Below, one piece after another: positions 46,459-56,023 of a stretch of 64,000 bases of DNA; within the stretch, counting starts at the first letter, position 1, and every line of letters starts with the position of its first letter. Under the pieces are notes generated by a model. The model made no database searches, was not told where the DNA came from, and was given only the letters and a program-made list of their open reading frames with translations. A program made the position numbers and the translations under genes. Source of the DNA: Acidimicrobiaceae bacterium. Its GTDB lineage: Bacteria; Actinomycetota; Acidimicrobiia; Acidimicrobiales; Ilumatobacteraceae. Where the stretch lies: positions 1-64,000 of the forward strand of contig CANFUE010000002.1 in NCBI GenBank assembly GCA_947450115.1, given 5' to 3'.

Positions 46459-47148
46459 GTGACGTTGCCAATTCAAATTGCGCCATCTGTTTTGCCCGCC
46501 GACTTTGCCGAATTAGGTAAAGCCGTGCGTGACCTCGAAAATGCTGGCGTCGACCTCATTCAGTGGGACGTCATGGACGGACAATTTGTGCCGAACCTTA
46601 CTTTTGGTCCCGACGTTATTGCTGCAGCACGCAAGCACTGCAGTGTTCCCTTTGAAGCACACCTCATGGTGCTCACGCCCGATGTGATGGCAGAACAATA
46701 CGTGAAAGCCGGATGCTCACGCCTCATCGTTCACGCCGAGGCCTGCACTCACTTACACCGCACGTTGGCAAACATTCGCAACCTCGGTGCCACTGCTGGC
46801 GTTGCCCTCAACCCTGCTACTCCAGCAAGCGCTATTGAAAATATTCTCGACCTTGTCGACATGGTGTTGGTGATGACCGTGAACCCAGGTTTTGGTGGGC
46901 AAAGTTACATCGCCTCAATGGAGCCAAAAATTCGCGAAGTGCGCGACATGATTGAATCTGCAGGCTTAGGCGATGCAGTGCATCTTGAAGTTGATGGCGG
47001 TATTTCAGCAACAACAGTTGCAGGGGCCGCAAGCGCCGGAGCCAATGTTCTCATTGCGGGCAGTGCATTGTTCAAGCATCCAGGTGGTTTACAAGCAGCG
47101 GTGAGCGAAATTCGCTCTCACGCCACTGCCGCATTTCGCGCAGCCTAA
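46459..47148 (+). CDS. rpe: Ribulose-phosphate 3-epimerase
   Basis: 229 aa; IAPSVLPADFAELG, QWDVMDGQFVPNLTFGP, MTVNPGFGGQSYI. Confidence 0.96.
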   Translation: MTLPIQIAPSVLPADFAELGKAVRDLENAGVDLIQWDVMDGQFVPNLTFGPDVIAAARKHCSVPFEAHLMVLTPDVMAEQYVKAGCSRLIVHAEACTHLHRTLANIRNLGATAGVALNPATPASAIENILDLVDMVLVMTVNPGFGGQSYIASMEPKIREVRDMIESAGLGDAVHLEVDGGISATTVAGAASAGANVLIAGSALFKHPGGLQAAVSEIRSHATAAFRAA

Positions 47149-47871
47149 TTACCGCGCAGAGCGTGCGGCACCAATGAGTCGCCGCACAAGAACGAGCGTG
47201 ACCAACGCAAGAAGCACAAGGCCCGCTGGCAATACAACTGACAGCGCCAAGCGACCGCCACTGCCCGACAACGTCGAAAGAATGCCCGACTCAATAGATG
47301 AGCCATCAACATTTAACGTTCGCGCGGGGTCGGCAAAACGCGGACACGCTGCACCGGTCTTGTCGATATCGGCAACTTGATTGCCGCCGAAAAGTTCTGT
47401 TGCTTCTGTTACCCGCGAGAAGATGCGCCCTGTTCCCACATCGAGGCCGGCACCTACCAGATACTCCTTACCCACCGACAGAAACTTCACATCGCGGCCG
47501 TAGTACATGACCACAGTGTCTGTTCCGTTCGCATTGAACACGTACCCCTCGAGCGCGCCAGAACGTAGGCGAATGTTGGCAAAAGTTGCCGTGGTGGAGT
47601 CTTTAGCAATGAGTGCTCCAACAAACACTGCTTGTGAAGCATCTGGCGGCACACACCCCGCAGGAATTGTTGTGACCGCAGAGGCAACGGTACTCGGGGT
47701 GACCGATGTAGCAGGGAGAGGCACACCCCCTTGTTCATCGATGACCCCTTCAACAACTGCAATGGTTGTTGTGGTGGTCTCGACCGGCGAAGCAATAGTT
47801 ACTTGTGCACTCAAAAATAATATGCCACAGGCGCTCACTACGCAGAGCAACGCACCTCGAGCAAACTTCAC
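47149..47871 (-). CDS. Hypothetical secreted/membrane-anchored protein (240 aa)
   Basis: N-terminal signal, Thr-rich segment, conserved-looking core, C-terminal TM LALSVVLPAGLVLLALVTLVLVRRL plus basic tail. Confidence 0.75.
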   Translation of the reverse strand: MKFARGALLCVVSACGILFLSAQVTIASPVETTTTTIAVVEGVIDEQGGVPLPATSVTPSTVASAVTTIPAGCVPPDASQAVFVGALIAKDSTTATFANIRLRSGALEGYVFNANGTDTVVMYYGRDVKFLSVGKEYLVGAGLDVGTGRIFSRVTEATELFGGNQVADIDKTGAACPRFADPARTLNVDGSSIESGILSTLSGSGGRLALSVVLPAGLVLLALVTLVLVRRLIGAARSAR

Positions 47872-47876
47872 AGTGT

Positions 47877-48668
47877 TTAGTTGCCCTTAAATTGTGGGTC
47901 ACGCTTTTCTACAAAGGCCTTCATTGCTTCACCAGTGTCTTTGGTAGAGAAGTTCACTGTTTGCGACAAGCCTTCGTCGTCGAGCGCTTCTTCCAAAGTG
48001 ACATTCATGGAGTTATTCAAAAGACGCTTGGTCATTGCCAAAGCAATGGGTGGGCCTTGGGCGAGTCGTTGGGCCCAGTTGTCGACAAATGCATCGAGTT
48101 CCACATCGGGCACAACACGATTCACCAAACCAATACTTTCGGCTTCAGCCGCATTGATGATGTCGGCAAAAAATGCCAACTCTTTGGCTTTGTGAAGCCC
48201 AATGCGACGTGGCAACAACCACGAGCCGCCAAAGTCGAGGCTGAGGCCGCGCTTGGCAAAAATTTCCGAGAAACGAGCGTTTTCAGAGGCCACGACAAGG
48301 TCGCAACCAAGAGCCATGTTGCACCCGGCGCCAACAGCAACGCCACGCACTTTGGCAATGGTGGGTTGAGGCAAACGAGCAAGAGCTAAAGCTACATCAC
48401 CTACGTGACGCATACTGGCGAGCTGATGCTTGTCGGGGTTTCCCGCTCCGCCCCCTGTGAGGTCGGCTCCTGAGCAGAAATCGCCACTTGCACCTGTGAG
48501 CACCACAACACGGTCGGCGGCGCTCTGGCCGATTTCGTGGAAATTTGCGAGAAGTTCATTCCACATCACTTGGTTAATAGCGTTCTTTCGCTCTGGGCGA
48601 TTGAGAGTGATGCTGACGACTCCCGCGGAGCGTGTGACTTCAATAGTTTCAAAGGTGTTGGATGCCAT
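47877..48668 (-). CDS. Enoyl-CoA hydratase/isomerase family protein
   Basis: SITLNRPERKNAINQVMW, GDFCSGADLTGG, VAVGAGCNMALGCDLVVAS. Confidence 0.93.
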   Translation of the reverse strand: MASNTFETIEVTRSAGVVSITLNRPERKNAINQVMWNELLANFHEIGQSAADRVVVLTGASGDFCSGADLTGGGAGNPDKHQLASMRHVGDVALALARLPQPTIAKVRGVAVGAGCNMALGCDLVVASENARFSEIFAKRGLSLDFGGSWLLPRRIGLHKAKELAFFADIINAAEAESIGLVNRVVPDVELDAFVDNWAQRLAQGPPIALAMTKRLLNNSMNVTLEEALDDEGLSQTVNFSTKDTGEAMKAFVEKRDPQFKGN

Positions 48669-48814
48669 CTCTTCACGATACATAATGTTGATGTGGGATT
48701 TGACTCAACACGCAAACAAGTACGACGAAAGTCCGACATTCTTTTTGTACTTTGTGCCGTTGTCGGTGCCTTTGCACTCGTGGCGTGGGCCGCGTTTGGC
48801 TAGCCCCAACTGCG

Positions 48815-49021
48815 ATGTGGGACGGTGCCCTCGGGCCAATTGAGGTGCGGCGCATTCAGCCCTACCAAGCTCTGAAGGCATACATCTGCCCTGGGTGCAA
48901 CCGCGATATTCCTGAACGGACCGGACACTATGTTGCGGTTCCTACGCAAGAGCCCGACTTACGCCGGCACTGGCACTACAGCTGCTGGGACCGACGCACG
49001 CCATCAAAAAGCATCACGTAG
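48815..49021 (+). CDS. Small conserved actinobacterial zinc-binding-like protein
   Basis: MWDGALGPIEVRRIQPYQALKAYICPGCNRDIPERTGHYVAVPTQEPDLRRHWHYSCWDRR; ORF extends to 48752 but the internal ATG is more likely. Confidence 0.7.
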   Translation: MWDGALGPIEVRRIQPYQALKAYICPGCNRDIPERTGHYVAVPTQEPDLRRHWHYSCWDRRTPSKSIT

Positions 49022-49453
49022 CACTTCAATTCGCGTTCCCACAATGCACACCAAGTCGAAACGTAATTGCCACAGCGCAATGTTGTTTGCCTTGGCCCAT
49101 TCCTCTCCGGCGCGACGCACAGTGCGTTGTTTGTGCTCGCTCATTGCTTGAGCGGGACTACCAAAGTTTTCCGAGGCACGTGCTTTGACTTCGCCAATGA
49201 CCACAACTTCGTGACGTGTGGCGATGAAATCAATTTCGCCTTTTCCCACCCGCACGTTGCGTGCAACGACGCTGTAACCGTGTTGCTCATACCAGCGACA
49301 CGCCATGCGCTCGCCCCACTCGCCTCGTGCACGAGACGCAGCGGCAGTGTCTACGCCTCGACGACGGGCAGTTCCTCGATGTTCACGTCTTTGAAAGACA
49401 GGATCTTGACTGTCGATACGAAACGGCTCTTGCGGTACATATCCCAAACCCAT
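49004..49453 (-). CDS. YraN (UPF0102) family putative endonuclease
   Basis: ACRWYEQHGYSVVARNVRVGKGEIDFIATRHEVVVIGEVKARAS; true start is probably downstream of 49453. Confidence 0.85.
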   Translation of the reverse strand: MGLGYVPQEPFRIDSQDPVFQRREHRGTARRRGVDTAAASRARGEWGERMACRWYEQHGYSVVARNVRVGKGEIDFIATRHEVVVIGEVKARASENFGSPAQAMSEHKQRTVRRAGEEWAKANNIALWQLRFDLVCIVGTRIEVLRDAF

Positions 49454-49644
49454 GCGTCGGTGAGCTCCACTTCAATGAGCGGACGCGTTCCGTCGACGGT
49501 AACCGTGGAGGTAACGCTGTTCGCTAAATAAAACCGGCGCTCGGTTTCGACCGCGAAGCGAAACATCCCCACGACATCTTGATATTCCTGAGCCAATTGC
49601 AGTTCGCGCTCGGCTTCAAAATTTTCAAGGTCGTCAGTGTTCAC
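49351..49644 (-). CDS. DUF2469 family protein
   Basis: 97 aa; NTDDLENFEAERELQLAQEYQDVVGMFRFAVETERRFYLAN; canonical actinobacterial location between rplS and yraN. Confidence 0.9.
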   Translation of the reverse strand: MNTDDLENFEAERELQLAQEYQDVVGMFRFAVETERRFYLANSVTSTVTVDGTRPLIEVELTDAWVWDMYRKSRFVSTVKILSFKDVNIEELPVVEA

Positions 49645-49727
49645 AGTGGCCTACAGACGTTGAGTGCAGTAGGCAAAGAGTTACCACCAGTGTGTGCGAA
49701 CGGGTACGCAACACGGCAGAACAAAAA

Positions 49728-50075
49728 TTACCTGTCGCGCTTTTCGCGAATTTTTGCTGCACGGCCAGTGCGGTCGCGCAAGTAGTACAACTTTGCACGA
49801 CGAACATCACCATGGCTCAGCAGTTCCAACTTGGCAACTGTTGGGCTGTGCACGGGGAAGGTGCGCTCTACTCCTACGCCGTAGCTGAGTTTGCGCACGG
49901 TGTAGGTCTCGGCGATGCCTGAACCTTGAATAGCAACGATGTTGCCGTGAAAGATCTGAATGCGCTCTTTGCCGCTTTCCACCACGCGTACGTGTACCTT
50001 CACTTCGTCACCCGACTTCAACTGAGGAATGTCGGTGCGCAAGTACTGGTTGTCTACAAGATCGGTGGTCTTCAT
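49728..50075 (-). CDS. rplS: 50S ribosomal protein L19
   Basis: 115 aa; [32 protein letters not shown]...[14 protein letters not shown]. Confidence 0.97.
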   Translation of the reverse strand: MKTTDLVDNQYLRTDIPQLKSGDEVKVHVRVVESGKERIQIFHGNIVAIQGSGIAETYTVRKLSYGVGVERTFPVHSPTVAKLELLSHGDVRRAKLYYLRDRTGRAAKIREKRDR

Positions 50076-50086
50076 GGCGCGTTCCG

Positions 50087-50875
50087 TTACTGGTTGGGAG
50101 CGGGACGTGACCCGCTCTGGATGAACATTGAAGGATAGGCAAGAGAAGGGAACTCTTCCAACAAGGAAGCCTCTTTTGTGCTGATTCCTCCCCGAGCCGC
50201 AATGAGGTCGGGGCGAGCCAAAAGAGTGCGATGCAGGGCCTGAGCGAGTCGCCAGCGGGCAATTTTGGCGTGGTTTCCCTCGCGCAGCACGTCGGGCACG
50301 ACCCAGCCCCGAAATTCAGCCGGGCGGGTGAACTGAGGCTCCTCAAGCAATCCTTCCGCACCAAAACTCTCGGTGATGGGCGATTCAGCGTTGCCCATCA
50401 CCCCGGGCAAGAGCCGGGTGACTGCCTCGATGATGAGACATGCGGCTACTTCCCCACCAGCTAGCACCACGTCGCCCACCGATATTTCATGGTCGACGAG
50501 GTGCTCACGCACGCGATGGTCGACGCCTTCGTAGCGGCCACACAAGATGCTGAAGCCGCCGCTTTGCGCGATGTCGCTTGCTAAGTGCTGCGCCATTTCT
50601 TGCGAGAACTGTTGGCCACCTGGGCCCATGAGCAACAAGGGTCGTGGAGGCTTCACTTCTTCCACTGCAGCAAAAATGGGCTCTGGCTTCATGAGCATGC
50701 CCGCTCCGCCACCGAACACGGGGTCGTCAACCGTGCGATGCACATCGGAGGTATACGTACGCAGGTCGTGCGTACGGAGGTCGACGAGTTCTGATTGACG
50801 GGCGCGACCTAACAAAGAGTCGGAGCAAAACGCATCGACCATTTCAGGAAAGATGCTGAACACATCGATACGCAT
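50087..50875 (-). CDS. trmD: tRNA (guanine-N1)-methyltransferase
   Basis: 262 aa; [59 protein letters not shown]. Confidence 0.97.
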   Translation of the reverse strand: MRIDVFSIFPEMVDAFCSDSLLGRARQSELVDLRTHDLRTYTSDVHRTVDDPVFGGGAGMLMKPEPIFAAVEEVKPPRPLLLMGPGGQQFSQEMAQHLASDIAQSGGFSILCGRYEGVDHRVREHLVDHEISVGDVVLAGGEVAACLIIEAVTRLLPGVMGNAESPITESFGAEGLLEEPQFTRPAEFRGWVVPDVLREGNHAKIARWRLAQALHRTLLARPDLIAARGGISTKEASLLEEFPSLAYPSMFIQSGSRPAPNQ

Positions 50876-51375
50876 TACTGCGTCACTTCCTCGTCATCAC
50901 CAAGTTCTAAGAGACCTAACGGTGGATTCACGCGCACTTCTCCATTGAGATATTCCACCACAAAAGGAAGAGGGACCAGCACATCAAGATCGGTTTCAAT
51001 AATGGGGTGGGCTGGGTTATCGAGCACTGCAGTACATGTTCCGTAGTTCGTGCCATCAATACCAACGACACGGGAGCCCACTAACTCGTGCACCCACAGT
51101 GCATCGTCGTCGTCGATGGGCTCGGCAAAGATGAGCTGGTTGGTGAGGGCCGCAGCCGCTTCAGGGCTATGAATTCCCTGGAGAAATACCAGCCAGCGGT
51201 CGTTGCTGGGTCGAATTGCCTGCACCACATAGGCCGAGCCCGAGATGTAGATAGTGATTCCTTGTTGCTGGCGTTCGACACGGTCGGACGTGAGCGAAAT
51301 ATACATCTCGCCCTTCACGCCATGTGAACGGCCAACTCGACCTATCTCTAGGAGATTTTGAGGAGTGTTCTCATT
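50875..51375 (-). CDS. rimM: Ribosome maturation factor RimM
   Basis: LLEIGRVGRSHGVKGEMYISLTSDR; C-terminal PRC-barrel; start trimmed from 51426. Confidence 0.93.
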   Translation of the reverse strand, partial: NENTPQNLLEIGRVGRSHGVKGEMYISLTSDRVERQQQGITIYISGSAYVVQAIRPSNDRWLVFLQGIHSPEAAAALTNQLIFAEPIDDDDALWVHELVGSRVVGIDGTNYGTCTAVLDNPAHPIIETDLDVLVPLPFVVEYLNGEVRVNPPLGLLELGDDEEVTQ

Positions 51376-51688
51376 CATCAACAAAGTCGACGTCGATTGC
51401 GACGCCATCACGGCTTGCAGCCGCACGCACTACTGTGCGAATACTTTGTGCTGTGCGACCACGACGGCCAATAACGCGACCAAGGTCGCCTTCGCCGACG
51501 CGAACTTCAAGAAAAACCTTGTCGTCATCTTCGCGTGCATCAACATGTACTGCATCGGGATTGTCGACGATTGAACGTACGACGTGTTCCAGTACAGCAA
51601 TTGCGGTTGGCGCTGGAACAAGGTTGGCGTTGTCGGAAGACGACACGCTATTTACTTCGCGCTCTTTGATGCAGTGAACTGCGCCCAT
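51371..51688 (-). CDS. KH-domain RNA-binding protein (KhpA-type)
   Basis: LEVRVGEGDLGRVIGRRGRTAQSIRTVVRAAASRDG KH motif; located between rpsP and rimM. Confidence 0.92.
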   Translation of the reverse strand: MGAVHCIKEREVNSVSSSDNANLVPAPTAIAVLEHVVRSIVDNPDAVHVDAREDDDKVFLEVRVGEGDLGRVIGRRGRTAQSIRTVVRAAASRDGVAIDVDFVDE

Positions 51689-51924
51689 GCACCAGAAATT
51701 TCCAACAACTTACGCACGCGCTCTGTTGGCTGTGCACCTTGTTGCAACCATGCCACAGCTTTGTCGTTGTCGACGTTCAAATGTGAAGGCTCGGTACGTG
51801 GGTTGTACTGACCAAGAATTTCAATGAAGCGACCGTCGCGTGAACGACGCTCGTCGGCTACCACGATGCGGTAATGAGGTTGCTTGGTCTTTCCAACACG
51901 GGTGAGGCGCAATTTGACTGACAT
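51652..51924 (-). CDS. rpsP: 30S ribosomal protein S16
   Basis: MSVKLRLTRVGKTKQPHYRIVVADERRSRDGRFIEILGQYNP. Confidence 0.97.
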   Translation of the reverse strand: MSVKLRLTRVGKTKQPHYRIVVADERRSRDGRFIEILGQYNPRTEPSHLNVDNDKAVAWLQQGAQPTERVRKLLEISGAWAQFTASKSAK

Positions 51925-51981
51925 GTAAGAACTCCTGGAACGGGTGCCGCTGGTAAAGCCCAACGACGGGACTCGGAAAGG

Positions 51982-53463
51982 TTATCGGAAGTCCCGAAAA
52001 TCGGGGAACCCTTCAGAAGGTATTCCTGAAGGATTATTTCCTGGGGGTGGGAAGCCCTTCATGCCTCCACCCGGGCCCGCAAGGTCGCTCAGACCCATCT
52101 CGCGCATGGCTTTGGCCATCTTCAGGGGGTTCACTTTGCCCGGTTTACCCTTTTTGTTTGCTTTCCCACCCGAAAGTGCGGCCATTCCGCCCATTCGCTT
52201 CATCATTTTTTGCATTTCGGTGAACTGCTTCACCAATTTGTTGATGTCGGGCACAGTGGTACCACTTCCTTTGGCGATGCGGTTGCGACGCGAGCCGTTG
52301 ATGATTTCTGGGCGGCGACGCTCTTCCAGTGTCATCGAGCGAATGATGGCTTCGGTGACGGTGATCATGCTGTCGTCGATTTCTGCGCCCTTGGCCGCCT
52401 TTGGCATACCAGGAATCATGCCCATGATGTTCGACATGGAGCCCATCTTTTTCACCTGTTGCAATTGGTCGAGGAAATCGTCGAGAGTGAACTCTCCTTC
52501 AAATAACTTTGCAGCAGTTTTTTCGGCTTCCTCTTTTTCAAAGACCGACTCGGCTTGCTCGATGAGCGTGAGCATGTCGCCCATGCCCAAAATGCGACCC
52601 GCCATGCGGTCGGGGTGAAATTGTTCGAAGGCATCGAGTTTTTCGCCCGTCGCCGCAAAGGCAATAGGGCGACCAATCACTTCTTTCACTGATAGCGCAG
52701 CACCACCACGTGCATCACCATCGAGTTTCGACAAAATAACACCATCAATAGCCAAAGTGTTGTGGAATGCTTCGGCAGTATTGACCGCATCTTGACCCGT
52801 CATCGCATCGATGACGAGGAAGGTGTAGTTCGGAGTGACGGCATCAGAGATGCGCCGAATTTCATCCATCAGGTCAGCATCAATAGACAAACGTCCTGCG
52901 GTATCAACAATGAGCACGTCTTTACCAATGCGGCGTGCTTCAGCTAACCCTCGTGTTGCAGTGGTAACTGGGTCGCCTGGCTCAGAGAAAACCGGTACAT
53001 CAATTTGCTTGCCCAACGTACGCAACTGCTCCACTGCGGCGGGGCGCTGGAGGTCGGCTCCCACCAAGAGCGGATGACGACCCTGCGACTTAAACCAACG
53101 AGCAAGCTTTGCCGCGCTGGTGGTTTTACCCGAACCCTGCAAACCAGCCATGAGTACAACAGTTGGCGGCTTGCTTGCATAAGAAATTTTGAGTGTCTCG
53201 CCACCGAGCATTGCCGTGAGTTCTTGACTCACAATTTTTACTATTTGCTGGCCGGGGTCGAGGGCCTGCGACAACTCTGCGCCAACAGCGGCTTCACGGA
53301 TACGCGCTACAACATTGCGCACTACCCCAACGTTGACGTCGGCATCGAGCAATGCAGCACGAATTTCACCTAAGACTTCATCGACATCTGCTTCAGTGAG
53401 ACGACCCTTGCCGCGCACCTTTTTCAGAATGGATTCAAAACGGGAACTGAGATTGTCGAACAT
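51982..53463 (-). CDS. ffh: Signal recognition particle protein
   Basis: MFDNLSSRFESILKKVRGKG; GLQGSGKTTSAAKLA; DTAGRLSID; Met-rich C-terminal M domain. Confidence 0.97.
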   Translation of the reverse strand: MFDNLSSRFESILKKVRGKGRLTEADVDEVLGEIRAALLDADVNVGVVRNVVARIREAAVGAELSQALDPGQQIVKIVSQELTAMLGGETLKISYASKPPTVVLMAGLQGSGKTTSAAKLARWFKSQGRHPLLVGADLQRPAAVEQLRTLGKQIDVPVFSEPGDPVTTATRGLAEARRIGKDVLIVDTAGRLSIDADLMDEIRRISDAVTPNYTFLVIDAMTGQDAVNTAEAFHNTLAIDGVILSKLDGDARGGAALSVKEVIGRPIAFAATGEKLDAFEQFHPDRMAGRILGMGDMLTLIEQAESVFEKEEAEKTAAKLFEGEFTLDDFLDQLQQVKKMGSMSNIMGMIPGMPKAAKGAEIDDSMITVTEAIIRSMTLEERRRPEIINGSRRNRIAKGSGTTVPDINKLVKQFTEMQKMMKRMGGMAALSGGKANKKGKPGKVNPLKMAKAMREMGLSDLAGPGGGMKGFPPPGNNPSGIPSEGFPDFRDFR

Positions 53464-53503
53464 GTGCATATGAGGCTAGCGAAAAGCAGCCACATTGGCC
53501 TCG

Positions 53504-54856
53504 TTAGCCAATGATTGCGCTCACCACAACAGACTTTTCGATTCCCAATGTGAGGCGGGATGCTGAGTAATCCAGGGTCAACATGAACTGTTCGCCATCG
53601 CGTGAACCAATGCGATAGGTCCAGCCATTTCCTTCAATGATTTTGACTGCTTCATCTTCACCAAGTCCCACCAACGCCTTCGCGTCTTTTTCGGTTGGTG
53701 CAGCGGTTTGAATCACTGGGCCTGGCTCCACCACACCACCATCAACTGCTGGAGTGCCACCCGTCGACGACCCAGAGCTGCCGCTTCCTGCATCAGGAGC
53801 AGTGACGTCGACATTGCTGTCGGGAACCGTGCTTGTTGGTGTTTGTTCAATGTATTTATCGTCGAGCGCAAGTGCGCTCACTGTGTACCCCTCTGCAGTG
53901 ACATATTCATACGACGGAAGCAACCACAATGTTTTGTCGCTAGCGATGACGGGCGTGAGCGATGCAGAAACCTTGGTGAGATGAATTGTTTGCACCGTTA
54001 CTTCAGCCGAGGGAACAGTTGCAGAGTCTTTTGCAACTTCAGCCATCGTGCTAACTGCGCCATAGCCAAACCAACCGGAATAGCGCGGGTCACCTAATCG
54101 GTTAACCGCTTCTGTTGTGCTGACAACCGGATAGTTCGCGCCTTTGGTGAACTTTAAAAAATTCCCCTGCGCAGAGGTAACTGCCCCGTTGGCACCTAAA
54201 CCAATATTCCACGACATTGGCGACCGCATACCGTTGAATGTTTGCCAGGCAGTGACCCAGACGCCGTATGCATCTCCTTGAACTTCAATGTTTGCATCAT
54301 CAATTGTAATGCCCATTTTTGAGAGCATTATTTGCACGGCGATTTTTGCTTCGCTTTTCGTAGGAACATTTTCAGGAATGACTGGAGCAACAATCGTTGC
54401 ATCTGGTGCAGTAACAGAACCACCAGAATCACTTGTACCCACACTCGGTGGCGACGATGCTCCGGGTGCGCTAGCGCCCGAGAAGTACCAACTCAGGTAT
54501 GGGTCTAACGTGGAGGTTTGCACAAGAGAGCTTTTCACCCCAAGTGCAGTTGCAACTTTTTTGAGATCGGCACTGCTGACAGTGGCATCTGTGCGCGCAT
54601 GCCAACTTGATGCATCTTTCCCCAGGTTGGCAAGGGTTCCGTCTACTACATACTTCACCGAGTAGTTCGGGGCCATCACTTTTGAACTGCTGTTGTTTGA
54701 TTCAGGCATACCTACGGTGTCGTTAGCCGAACGCGTTGAAGCAGCTAGAGAAAAAGAAATGGGTCGTGGCTGTGACTCTTGCATACCGCATGCGATAAGC
54801 GCGAGGGAAGCAATGGCACATAAACCGACAATTGATTGAACACGCGGAGTTGTCAT
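53504..54856 (-). CDS. Lipoprotein of unknown function with an I78-inhibitor-like C-terminus
   Basis: 450 aa; LIACGMQESQ lipobox; C-terminal LVGLGEDEAVKIIEGNGWTYRIGSRDGEQFMLTLDYSASRLTLGIEKSVVVSAIIG. Confidence 0.78.
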   Translation of the reverse strand: MTTPRVQSIVGLCAIASLALIACGMQESQPRPISFSLAASTRSANDTVGMPESNNSSSKVMAPNYSVKYVVDGTLANLGKDASSWHARTDATVSSADLKKVATALGVKSSLVQTSTLDPYLSWYFSGASAPGASSPPSVGTSDSGGSVTAPDATIVAPVIPENVPTKSEAKIAVQIMLSKMGITIDDANIEVQGDAYGVWVTAWQTFNGMRSPMSWNIGLGANGAVTSAQGNFLKFTKGANYPVVSTTEAVNRLGDPRYSGWFGYGAVSTMAEVAKDSATVPSAEVTVQTIHLTKVSASLTPVIASDKTLWLLPSYEYVTAEGYTVSALALDDKYIEQTPTSTVPDSNVDVTAPDAGSGSSGSSTGGTPAVDGGVVEPGPVIQTAAPTEKDAKALVGLGEDEAVKIIEGNGWTYRIGSRDGEQFMLTLDYSASRLTLGIEKSVVVSAIIG

Positions 54857-54868
54857 ACTCCTTAGACG

Positions 54869-55996
54869 TTACGCCTCTGCGAAAAGTTCCCGCACGTATT
54901 CTTCGGGGTCAAACGGCACCAGGTCGCCGATGGTTTCACCCAGACCCACCAATTTCACAGGGATCCCTAGTTGTGTTTCGATGGCAAAAACGATGCCGCC
55001 CTTGGCAGAACCATCAAGCTTTGTAAGGACAACACCCGTCACGTTGGTTGCCAAAGCAAATTGCTCTGCTTGCGATAATCCATTTTGTCCGGTTGTTGCA
55101 TCGATCACTAAAAGTACTTCTGTCACCGTTCCGGCTTCCTTCTCGGCAACACGACGCACCTTCTTGAGCTCTTCCATCAGGTTCGACTTGTTCTGTAAAC
55201 GACCAGCGGTATCGCCCAGCACCAGCTCACGGTTGTTGGCCGCAGCACTTTGCACCGCATCAAAAATCACTGCGCTAGGGTCGCCACCTTCGTTACCTCT
55301 CACAATAGGAACCTCTGCGCGCTGTGCCCAGGTTTCCAATTGCTCCCCTGCTGCTGCACGGAATGTGTCGCCCGCTGCCAACAGCACGGAACGACCCAAT
55401 GCTTTTTGAGCAAAAGCAACTTTGCCGATGGTGGTGGTTTTTCCCACACCGTTGACCCCAACAAAAAGCCAAATATTCGGCATCTTCACTGAACTATCAA
55501 ATTGCAACTCACGCGAGTTGCTGCTCAGTTGGCCAGCCATCGCGCCTTGCAATGCATCGAGCAATTCTTGCGGGGTGCTGATGTCTTTGCGACCTACTCG
55601 CGACTTCAAACTTTCCAAAAGTGCAGTAGTGGTGGTTAACCCAACGTCGGCGCGCAGCAGAGTTTCTTCGAGTTCTTCCCATGTTTCAGAAGTGATTTTG
55701 TCTTTCCCGCGCAGTACGGCAAAAGAGCCATTGAAAATTCCGGCCGCACGTGCGAACCGTCGCACCGCACCTGGTGTGGGCTCGGGTTCTTCAGCTTCAA
55801 CTGCAACTTCACTGACAACCGCTACCGACGCAGGAGATGCGGCTGGTGCTTCAACAACTTTTGGAACGAGAACCGGTGCCGACTCTTCAATGGATTCAGG
55901 AAGTGCAGATTTGCGGCGGTTGAACACCACCACGCCGATGCCAAAAAGTAGGACGATTCCTACAAGAACTAACAAAATCATGGGGGCAGAATTCAT
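54869..55996 (-). CDS. ftsY: Signal recognition particle receptor FtsY
   Basis: 375 aa; N-terminal TM, GVNGVGKTTTIGKVA, LGDTAGRLQNKSNLMEELKK. Confidence 0.97.
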   Translation of the reverse strand: MNSAPMILLVLVGIVLLFGIGVVVFNRRKSALPESIEESAPVLVPKVVEAPAASPASVAVVSEVAVEAEEPEPTPGAVRRFARAAGIFNGSFAVLRGKDKITSETWEELEETLLRADVGLTTTTALLESLKSRVGRKDISTPQELLDALQGAMAGQLSSNSRELQFDSSVKMPNIWLFVGVNGVGKTTTIGKVAFAQKALGRSVLLAAGDTFRAAAGEQLETWAQRAEVPIVRGNEGGDPSAVIFDAVQSAAANNRELVLGDTAGRLQNKSNLMEELKKVRRVAEKEAGTVTEVLLVIDATTGQNGLSQAEQFALATNVTGVVLTKLDGSAKGGIVFAIETQLGIPVKLVGLGETIGDLVPFDPEEYVRELFAEA

Positions 55997-56023
55997 ACAA
56001 CTCGCTTCAGTAGGTGTTCACGC

